DNA of 64,000 nt from Antedon bifida (taxonomy: Eukaryota > Echinodermata > Crinoidea > Comatulida > Antedonidae): the NCBI GenBank assembly GCA_963402885.1, contig OY727096.1, positions 15,977,820 to 16,041,819 on the forward strand, written 5' to 3'. Below are positions 24,707-36,700 of the stretch, in pieces (the first letter of the stretch is position 1; each line of letters starts with the position of its first letter). The notes beneath the pieces were generated by a model. That model was not told the origin of the DNA. It made no database searches and saw only the letters and a list, made by a program, of their open reading frames with translations. The position numbers were made by a program, and so were the translations under genes.

Positions 24707-27700
24707 CTAACATCTCATTTCATCCCCACATAACAGTTTCTTGTGTACCATTAATGATTTTGTTCCTGGTAACCCCTGACCTTTCATGTAGTACTGCTTA
24801 CACATGAGTGGCACTTCGGTGTACATTAACGCGCTCTTAAAACAAAAATCATCAAAGAAATAGCGAATATCTTGACCCATACAATTCTCAAGGAAGCGAC
24901 GAAGAGGTAAAATGTGACTGAAAAAAAAACATAGAAAGATACATAAAATTTACATTTTTGAGACATATTAATTAATACTAATGGAATTGATTAATTGTCC
25001 ACCTCAACACTCTTGGTACCTATAAATATCTTAAGTTGTAAATATTCTTTAGTCCTGAACACAAACAAATAAAATAAAAATTGAAATATAGAATCATAAT
25101 GGCTCACGCAAGGCCCACATAGTAATTATTTTACCATAAAATGCAGTTTATGACCTTTAATTATATTGACAAAAATATACTGGGAAAGTGTTTGTAACTA
25201 CTGAATGGTGGAGTTACAGTGACCTTTGACTTTCCTTTGTTCTCCTGACTTAGAGTGTTTTATGGTGTACACAATGAAGATCATTATTCTTTAAAATTCA
25301 AATGTATGGGTAGGAAAATTCTTCAATCTCATTGGTGCATAAATGTGACAGAAGGCCATCTGATGTGTTTTTCAATTCGATTACCATCATAAAATAACTG
25401 GCTATCCTTGGATTTACAAATATCCAAGCAGCATTTGAATGGACAGATATAGGGCCTGTTCAGACCTACAGAGTTATGCTTTTGTATCGTACGCGGTGTA
25501 CAGCTCCATAGTTCTGAACCAGGAAAAGATTAGTGGAAGCCACTTCTTACGACACTGATCTTTCGTTCGTTACGACAGCTCAAGGTACAAGATTAGTGAA
25601 CGACGCTTAAGATACGAAAGTCATGCATCAACGGCCAAATCGGTGACACTTCAGTTTCAAACGAAAGTAAAACTGAACACTTTGCTGTTATGACGCTAAT
25701 TATAATATGACATTGAAGCATAACTCCATGGATCTGAACATACACATAGATGTCATTTAATAATAGACAACATGTAGACTAATATTAAAGGTATAATTAA
25801 ATTCGGAATGTGTTTTTAATTGTAAAAACAAATTTGAGACCTTTTGGGCCTCAAGAAAAGTCTGGTTTTGGGAGAGTTTCTGGTTTTCAGAGAGTCCGGT
25901 ATTGGGAGAGTTTACTGTATAACAAAGAAATTAAACATTGATCAGGGGTTAAACAAGGTTGCACACTGCCCCTGTACCCTTGTGTATGTTAATGAACTTT
26001 ACAAAGATTTTTTAAAATGAATAATATAGATGTTCACATTGACAATATATGGGTTGGAGCTCCTTTTTTGGGATGACGATGTTATTTTAATTGCCGAAAA
26101 TGAACATTCACATCACATTCAGTACAAAATGTATACTGCATTCAAATTTGTTTTCATTAATTTTCGGCAAAATGTATTATTTCAAAACCAACAGACCACT
26201 GATTATGTTTAAATAACATAGTATAAAACTGACTCCATTCAGAAAGTTATTTTTCCCATTTCTATAGATCTTTGCCAAAAAAATTAATGAAAACATATTA
26301 ATTTACTCCAATTCTCTCATCATCTACACTATCACCAATACTCCCTCAATACTACCACCCCCTTCCTCATCTCCTTCACCTACAGTCTGAAACAACAGAG
26401 ACATGTATACCTTTGAGGTGCTGAGAAGTCTGTCAGGAAGTCTTCAACAATATGGTGAATTCGTTGAGGCGTTGGAAGAACTTGCTCTTTCTTTTTTGCA
26501 GTCTTCATTCCAAATTCTATTAGAAATTATTTTTTTTTGTTACTGAAATGTCATGCCAAGTTTTGGTTACTGTATATTACAGTTACAATTTAAGTAGAAC
26601 ACATAAAAACAAATTCAACATATACTTTCTCAGTACCTGTTGGTAATGACCGGTAATAATATAAGACTGGATGCAGAAAGTTGGAATGGTGAGCATTTTG
26701 TGGGTCCCCTGTAGCTCTCTCCGGTCTAAAGACATCATTTCCTGGCCCTATTTTTAAAAATAAAATAAAACACACCAAACATGACTTCCTTGCACAGAAA
26801 ACATTATGTCCTGAGGTTTTCTACACACAGTAGAACCAAGCATGAGATTTTAGATTTTTATAATGATCATTGTGCTTCTTGTATTTTTATGTGCATTTTT
26901 TACATTACTGTATTGTGAATATTTGTCTACCATGACTAAACGAATTTCCCAGTTTGGGATAATAAAGTTTTATTGAATTGATTTTATTGGTAGAATTAAC
27001 ACCAGCCTATGTTTTGTGCCTCTCATATTATACCTGCCAACTCTCACGCATAATGTGCAAGTTTCACGCATGAGGGCCGATTTTTTATGCCTCACGTATA
27101 CATGGATATTTCTCAGGTATCTATCCCATCTAATATTCAGAAAAAAAAACCATTATTTTATTAATATTAACTTGCCTATTTTGAAGTTAAAATAGCCTAG
27201 GACTGCACATTATTTAATTAATTTGAGCAGAATTAGCCTACGCCTACTGTATGTTTATTTTTTATGGTTGATGTACAGGAAAGCCAACTCAATTCGTAGA
27301 AAACTTAAACATAGAGGGCATATTTTGCAATTGAGTAAAAAAACATAGAGGGTGCTATATACAATTTTAATTTAATGTCTTGCGCATTGGCCACTGAAAA
27401 AGTTGGAAGGTATGTTATCATATTCATCTCACAGGGTGCTAGTTCAAATAAAATCAAAATCCTTTGAAAACAAATATTAAAATATATAAACATCATAGAA
27501 ACGTAAAAAAAGGTTAAAAAAGGCAGATAAAGAACAATGCACAAGAAAATAAAATAATTTCTTTCATTCATATAATTCTTATTAAAAGAATGATATACTC
27601 TAGAACAGCTAATACTTTTCAGACTTATAATTCTAGAAACAGCGGTCCAATCAGTTGTTACAGCTACGATACCAAGACCTTACCAGAGTAATCCTTTCCA

Positions 27701-30700
27701 TACTCCATTGACAGCACAACAACTTTTGAAGCATTCCTGCCACTAACTTCTGGAAGTCTGTGAAGAAGCTGCAGAGGAAACTCTTCTAGATAATCATAAA
27801 AGCCATTCCTGAAAATAAAAATAATAATAATATTATCATAATTACCCAAAAACAAATTAAAAATACTCAAAACAAGGGCCCCCAGAATTTTGTTTGTACA
27901 CAAATGCTGGATTTCCCCCCTGATCAAAATTTATTTAGATCTACATTGCTGGAGTCAACTAGTGACAGAAGGTTTTATAAAACTATAGAGGGCCCATAAC
28001 ATTTTGAAAAATATATAAAACGATAGAAGGCACTATTAACAAGAAATATGTCTTACAAAAAACGCCGTTCGACTTTTTGACGGTTTTAATTATTGTTCTT
28101 TCTTCAGAAATAATGATTTAATGTCAATTATTTTTATAACAGTCAGTAGTACTAGGAAAGATTTTGTATAAATATTGTCTGGCCTACTACTGTACAGAAC
28201 AAAAAACTATAGTAATGTACATATTCCAGGTGGTGTCGTAGTGACCCGGCCCACATACTATACTAGGGACAACAATGCAAAATCAATTGATACATTGCCT
28301 GTTAGTATTTTGTATCAATATTATAATAAAGAAAGAATTATAAAAATCTGACTTGTAGTTTACGAAATATAGGGTCTTATACATCGCCGAAAAATAATCG
28401 TTTTTGCCACGAACAAAGTTAACAAATTGAGCTCTCATTCAGCAATTGTATGAAATATGCCATTTTTCGATAAAATAATTACATCAAATTACAGTTTTTA
28501 TTAATATATTTTGTAATATCAACATTGTAAAATTCAATAAAATATGATATTAAATGTTTATTAAAAAAAAAAAAAGTGTTTATTTAACATCATTTAAAGA
28601 ATGTCAATACATTATTTTCCAGTGTATTGAACAGTCCTCAGAAACAGCGTGATTTCACGGCGCGGCACACGTGAGAAAATTCTTCCGCAGTGTGTTGATT
28701 CGCGTCAACCAATCAAAGGGCAAGAATCCAATATCGTTCAACCGTGAGCCCTCATAGACTTTCTTTTCCCAGACGCTCTTTGGGTTGAGCAACATGGACC
28801 TATAAATAATTAGTCAGGTACAAAATCCCAAAACTGTCAACTGTAGTAATTTAGCTTTCGTGATGATATAGTTTCCTAATGATTCCGTTCTCTTGATTAC
28901 AATTGCATAGTTTTTAGCCCTTTTCAACATATTTTAATACATGTTTTTTTTCCTCTGGGCACTGCTCATAGGCCTTCATAAGCTCCGGGGCCTCTGGGTT
29001 TAGCGAGTGAGCGCCCATAGCCTTTACGCCACTGTATATGTGTGGTACACACACATTTAGAGTTTCGATTTTGATGGACTTACTCGTGAAGAAGGATGAC
29101 ATCTCCAAGTTGTGTAAACATTTGGTAGATTCCAGAAGCTTCATTTGCCCGTTTGATAATGTTGTTGACCAGTTCACTGATTGGCTGAGAGGTGGACGGC
29201 CAAGGGATGTTGTGGTAGCGGTACTGTAAAAGATGATGCAATGCTCGAGCTGCAAAGAAAAAAGTTATAAGTTGGTTAAAAAACAATGAAAACATTGATT
29301 GAGATAATGTATAGGTTGATCAGTACAATGAAATGTTAAAGGAATATGACGATGATGTAATGTATATAGGAGATATCTATATGGTGCTGTAGCACCTGGA
29401 TTATTCCATTTTCCTTGCAAGGGGTGTCCCATTCTGGGAATATACAAGAATATAGATTGGGGTATATGTTGTGTTCTAATAGGAAGCTAGCAAATACTTT
29501 TGTGTATGGTAACTGAAACTACTACTGGACTGTAAATAACTTCATCTGCTATGCATAATATCTATACAGTTTTGCTTTATCTTGAAAGCAAATATTCACT
29601 TTAGTTTTTCAATAAACTCTCTATTAAATTCATTACCAAAGAAACTTTCAAGAGAATTATAGTCGTCGTTTTAAACAAACATCATTTACCAGTGTAACGA
29701 AAGCCATGTATAAATCCCCCAGCTGATTTCTTAAAATCCAGGCTATGTGATGATGTCCCTATCACAAACATGTCTGTTATATTCTCTACTTCATATGCTG
29801 CATTGATAGTAGGGTATTTTCCATTGGCTGTGGGTTCTGGACTGAAAGTTCTATATGTAGTAAAATATAAAAATAAATTTTACAGCAGACAGTTTACAGT
29901 TTATACACAAACAGTGAGATAGAATAGAGTTCTGCGGTGTGACGTCACAATGATAGATGGCGCTAGCGCAACCAAAAATGCGTTCAACGCTACTATGTTG
30001 ATAAACTATAGATATCTGTATTTCTATCAAATTATGTATCTTAGCTTGATTTTTTTTAACTTAAACTGTAGTTGAAGAATAGATTAAAAAAAAACCAAAT
30101 ATATTGTGATCTTTTGAAATTTTAGTTTGTTTTTCTTGAAAATGATTAAGTTTTAAATGACTACTTCAAAAAGCCTATTCTAAACAATTGGTGACACGTC
30201 GTCACCGCAGAACTCTATAGCTTTGTTCTTTTATTTTCCACATGAATATATCATGTACACAGGACCAAGAGTATGACATCATCCCATATGAAGGACGATG
30301 ATAGCAATTTGGATTTTGGCTATTTGAAACATTTTAGTTAATTTACCAAAAAGTATTACTTACGAGTTAAAAATGCCAAAATCATAAGTAAAACCAAGAC
30401 AACGTATTATGTAATCATATTCTTCTCTCAGTGGAAAATTGTCATGTATTTCTCTCATCATTTTGTGAAACACAGTTTGATTTACAGTAGTGTAGTTTAA
30501 GTCAATTTTCACAGCCATTTCATCTCTTGGTATCAACGCTAGTTTTCCATTTTTCTCGTTTTTTATTACTAAAACCTCTGCCATTCTGGCTTCCAGAATT
30601 CCATCAAGAGATTTTAGTTGATAGGTGTCCAACAATCCATTATTTACAGCTCTGAAAATAACAAATATGAATTTCAAAGATGTTTAGTATCCCCAGACAC

Positions 30701-33700
30701 AAGTATAATTTGTAGGTGACAAAGAAATGGTAAGGACAGGTATGCATGGGTGGGGTCAGGTATGCATGGGTGGGGTCAGGTATGCATGGGTGGGGTCAGG
30801 TATGCATGGGTGGGGTCAGGTATGCATGGGTGGGGTCACATCTGTCCTTCCCTTTGAGGGCAAAAAGTTTATCCAGGTAAGCTAGGCATGAAGTTAGACA
30901 ACAAACCTCAAATCTCCAACATAATGGGTCTCCCATGCCAGTTTAACCCGTGACCTTGCCATCATATGGATCACGTTTGTCGAGCCTACTATATGATCAG
31001 CAGTCTCAAATGCAGAGTTTCCTCTTCCCAAGATCATCACTGATTTTCCTTCGAAATCATCTGTATCTATCGACATGTCTTCGTATGATTCGGTATGTTC
31101 CATGCCAGCGAAATATGGTTTGTTCGGAATTCCTATCCCAGTTCCCATTATCATTACCCTAAAAAAATTAAATTAGAAGATGAAAAAAATGGTTCATCAT
31201 CAATAATTTTAACCATCACGGAAGAAATAGGTATGGTTTATTCAGAGTTCTTATCTCAGATCCCATCATCATTATTCTGACATATGTTTTTTTTTAAATC
31301 AAGATTAAATTATATTAAAAAAGAGTAGCCCTACTTTCAGAGAGACACCTCTATTCAGGGGACACTTTCCAACAAACAATAGGTCAATATATGTTAATAA
31401 CATTTATAGCAAACCCATATTGAGTATCATCAAAAACCTTTTTTTTTCCCTTAGCTTTTTTCCTGCAACTGAAATTTTTAAAACTGAAAATATCTATTTC
31501 ATAAATAATAATATTTATCAATCAGAAACTAATGTACAGTAGTGTTAATTAATTTTTTTGCATTTGATATTGATGAATTTTAATCAAATGAATATATTGT
31601 ACAATAATAATATTCATTGGCTTATGTAATTACACCAATATGGGAATTCCAATATTTACAATTGACTTTATCGACAATGAATGGCCGTCAATAGAATTGA
31701 TTTTATTACACATTGTTACTTTACTAAAAATTCATGAGAAAATATATTCAATCAAAATAAAATAATTGCTATTTTCAGTTGATTAAATCTATTGACCAGG
31801 TATTTAATGATTTTTTACAGATGTTATGAGATGTTTAAAATGCACACACACACTACTGTACTCTACTGCACCCATACACAGTTGCTGAATATTCAATGCA
31901 AATGCTTTTGGTAGTATACAATTAATATTTTATATTTGAATGCAGAAAGTGTCCTCTTAATAAATGTGTCCCTCAAATAGTGGTTATATATATATATATA
32001 ACTCCTCTTGTTTGTTTCATAAAGTGTCTTCTCATCTTGTAGTTTATTTTGTATAGTGTATCTTTATTACAACTTGTTTATATTTATTTAAACACTTACA
32101 TTATTAAACACTTGCACTGATAAAGGGCTAGTGTTGCCCGAAAGCTCTGCTAACTTTTCTGGCTGTTTTACTTTATCGTTTTGATTTAGCTTTTCACTTT
32201 TTTTTTGTATCTCCATTGAGATCCAGCCACTGATACCCACATCATATTTTATATATATTTTTTATGTTGTGCCTGTCATGAACTTCGGCAAGGACCAAAT
32301 AAATCTGAATCTCATCTGTATATCACAAGGTGAAATGTTTTAACATTTCGGCCAACCCATTTTCACAGTACACTAGATCCCACAGATGTCCCCTCAACAT
32401 TTCTAATGTAATGTTGTATGTTTCTTCAAAATCTCTGTAAGGCCTATAATCTACTTATAAATCGAAAAATAATAAAGTAGTAACGGTAGCTTAAACTCTC
32501 TTTGCAATGATACTATACAGACAAACAATACAGACAAATAGACAGAATTTTGCTTTAAGGTAAAAGTTAGGATATGGGCATATTGACATCAATCCTACTA
32601 ATAAACATCTCTAAGTCGTTACCATAACAACAATATCTCATTCTGCCTCATTTATTACCAGTATCAGAAAAAGACAAGCACCAAGATGAATATGTCAGGT
32701 ATTAAATGATGAATATTAGCACTAATGACCACACAATTTGACTTCATTACAATATGGCTTTGACAGATCTAAATTCAGAATTTTCATGTTTATAAATTTT
32801 AAAATCATCTTTAAGCTCTTTCTACACTACAAAACTAGATTAGTACAGGAAAACTATGAAATATGGTTGAAAAAATTGCAACAGAATTTATTTCACCACA
32901 ATGCATTTCTATAAGGTCCCTATATGAACATACTAAAAGTCTAGAAAAATCCAGGTAGGGGAAATAGGTTTTTTTAAACAAAATGGCCGCCAATGGCGAA
33001 AATGCCTAAAAAAAGACAAAAAAACATAAATAGTAGATCTAATTACCACTTTATAGCGGTTTTTACAATGATTTTTATATTTCTTTACAGTTTCGAAGAT
33101 CTGAACTACAATATACACATTATTTTAAGTGCTATTAATTAGAAAATGGCCGCAAAACAAATGTTTAAGTATCTAGATATATCCCTATTGTTATAATATA
33201 TAAAACGCAGTCCTTCCTATGCTTAATTACGGTGTCTAATAATAAATCAGTTGATTTACATTTGTACTACTGTTATAACAATATATTACAACATTGGTGG
33301 TGCCAGTGGGGAGGGGTATAGGGATGGGAGATCATATGGGAAGGGTGAGGGAGTCCCTCTCCCCAATTGGCTATTTTCGGGAGTATATGTAGACAATATG
33401 ATGATATTTCTATAATATAAAACAATACCCCATTGAGTGCTGTTTAAAAGTGACTAAAACTACCCTTTACTGGTATAATATTGTCGGAACTTCTGGGTGC
33501 GCTCCCATTGATGGCCCAGCCAATTGATGCGAGCTGCGCTCTCTCCCCCCCCCCCCCTCATCGGGAAAATCCTTGCGCCATCACTGGACTACAATCTATT
33601 ACCGTATTTATTCGGATAAACGCTACATTTAGAAAAATCGAATAAACGTTTGAATGACATGATATTTGTTCATATCTAAAGGGTGTATTTATTTGATTAT

Positions 33701-36700
33701 AGGCCTACATGTTACCACATTACACCCACGAAAATAAACGCCTCTCCAAATAAACTCCTCACGACGATTACATGCCCCCACTACCCTCCTTAAAAATCAA
33801 CCACCAAGGGCATTTATTCAAATAAATGCGGTAATTTCACTTTCATCTTGTCAGTATCTCATCCTCCATCTATTGGTGGGGAATTGAGCATGTGCTGATG
33901 CCGTGGCATTCTTAACAAATAGTGGAGCAGCAGTCCAAACCATATTTTCTGCAACTGCAATTCATTTTACTACAACCTTATTTACAGGTACATCTAATCA
34001 ACTTTAATAGTTTCTCTGGTGCTGGTAGTAAATTTTTCATCAATACTTTCCATCCCTAGTCTGTGGGTTGAAGAGTATTTCCTATCCACTGCTATACCTG
34101 GTAATAAAGACTCACGAAATGAAATTTTGCAGCAAGGGAATAGATTTGCTTTTTGCAACTTTCTCAAAGAAAAGTAGGCTGTCTAAATTTTCCATTGACT
34201 TCCCTCCATATATAGCTACCAATGCCAAATTCCTAATGCAATGTTTTCTTTTTTTTTGGAAACTGTTTGGTTTACAGAATTTGACATACAACTCCAACTG
34301 TGATGTGATGATTTTTAAGACCAACACCTTTTCCTAAACCAAATTTACTTACGGCCCATAATTATAGCCATTAAACACAAGAGTTTACTTTGCCTTCACA
34401 TAACGTAACAAACATACATGGTACATAATAAATGTCTTGAAATGTTGCTGTTTCGGGCCAAGAGGTTTAATGTAGCAGTGCTCCCCCATTGATAACATAC
34501 AGTGGGCAGTGATATGAAGGTTTCTGAGTAGTCTAGCAGTGAGTATGGAGTCAATGGAGTAAAAGAGGGCTGCAGGAAAAGTACAAGGTTCTTTTTCAAC
34601 AAATGATGCATTGTGTGCATTGTGTGCATATGTGAGGGAATGTGCACTGCTTCTCTATTGATGAATATGGTTGACTTTGACCCATGTGTAATAATATGTT
34701 CTTTCCTCCTAAATTAATATTCTGTCACGGTTGCTTCATTGATTTATTATCGTATGTTCTCGATGGGGGAGCACTGTGAATGCATGTAAAGTCTTTCCTT
34801 GGTGTGAAGCTCTGTAAAAATTGATTTGCTTTTTATACATGGAATCCAGGGATGTGATACTACATCCCATCTATTTGGTATAGGAAAAGGTGTTAAAAAG
34901 TCTAAACACCTGGGCAGTAGTATGCTTACAAACTCTGCAAAACCAAACGTGTCCAAAAAAAAAAAGAAACCATCGCATCAGAGGAATTGGCATTGGTAGC
35001 TATATACTGTATGGAGGAATACGTTCAGGGAGAAAGTAGCAAAAAGCAAAACAGCACTTGAAATACAGTATATTCCCCCCAACAACAAATGCTGCAAAAT
35101 GTCATTCCCTGCGTGTATATTACCATGGTACAGCAGTGGATAGAAAATACTCTTCAACCCACAGACTGGGGGATGGAAAGTTACAAATGGCGTGATGTGT
35201 CCATTGATGACAAATTTACCACCAGTACCACTGTTTGTGACGAATACCACGGCATCAGCACATGCTTAATTCCTACCTATAGACAGAGGATGATAACTGG
35301 ACAATGAAAATGAATGGATTAATAGATTGTAAGATTGTATAATTCTATTGTTGTGACAGTACAAATGTAAATGAACTGTTTTATTAGACACCGTAGTCCT
35401 GCATTATAATGCATAGGACTACGTTGTCTATTATTATAACCGTGGTGATATCTTGATACTTAAATGTGTGTTTTTGCTGCTAAATAGCACTTAAAGTAAT
35501 ATGTATATTGCAGTTTAAATGTTTGACACTAAAGAAATATAAAAAGAATTATAAAAACTGCTATCAAGTGGTAATTAGATATATAATATATGTTTTTTGT
35601 TCATTTTTAGACATTTTTCGCCATTGGCGGCCATTTTGTTTAAAAAAACCTATTTCCCCTACTTGGATTTTTCTAGACTTTTAGTATGTTCATATAGGGA
35701 CATTATAGAAATGCATTGTGGTGAAAAAAATTCTGTTGCAATTTTTTCAACCTTTTACTGATTCTGAGCATATCTTTCCTGTAATAGATTGGCAAATAAA
35801 TTGTGCCCATATATGGTAGTAATATGACACCATCGTGTCCATATAATTTTATTTTTGTCACATAAAGTTTGATAGTGGTATTGATGCAACTGACAATTCT
35901 TGTGAAACTCTAAATTTGTAAAACTACTTGATGTGTTTTGATTGTACAATTATACAATTAATTATTATAAAAGAACTTAGTTTTTTTACCCTCTGTATTC
36001 AAATTATTTTCCTGTGTTAAATGTATTAATTTGTTTCTAAAATACCATAATGTTACATTACACACATTTCTTGTTAAATGCAAAGCTTTTTAATCTTGTC
36101 GAATGCACTGTTCAGCAGGTGTTCGGCAATATTATGACATAATTAAAAACTGAATAATGTATGAAACCGGAAATAATGAATCTTATTAATCAAAGGTAAT
36201 AAATGCTTTGTTTTGTTAAATGGCAAACAAAACAAATACAGTACATACAATGAGGTACTAGCTGAGAAGGGTGGGAAGCCAAAGGGTGGGAAGCCAAAGG
36301 GGGTGGGAAGCCAGAGAGAGGAGGAAGGGACGCAAAAAATGACAACTTACTGACAAGAGTATGTTTTTCCATTCTGATCGTCCATTAAGAACACATCTAG
36401 GCCTTCACTTATTGTCTTCTTCCTAATGTTACTTATTGTTGTATTATATTTGATTTTGAGTCGGAGCTTGGTTGCATAATCATTTAGGTACTTCACATAA
36501 GTATCAGCTTGGGGAAAGAAATCTTTGGAATAATACCTGAAATAACAAATAACAACAAATAATAGTTTGTTTAAATAATAATAATTAATATTTGCTCTAA
36601 TAGCCATTCCACAATTTTCACTTAAAAGGTATGGTAAAGCATAAACAATTTCTTGCAGGTGTCTTTAAGGAACTCCTCTGTACAGACAGGAAATTATTAG

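Noticed and set aside
31985-32000. TATATATA as a TATA box
   Set aside because: It is a simple (TA)n tract inside an intron, with no transcript start evidence.
34978-35250. A 90-codon frame as a gene
   Set aside because: It lies in an arm of the foldback repeat and a similar degraded frame occurs in the other arm, so it belongs to the repeat. No function could be assigned.
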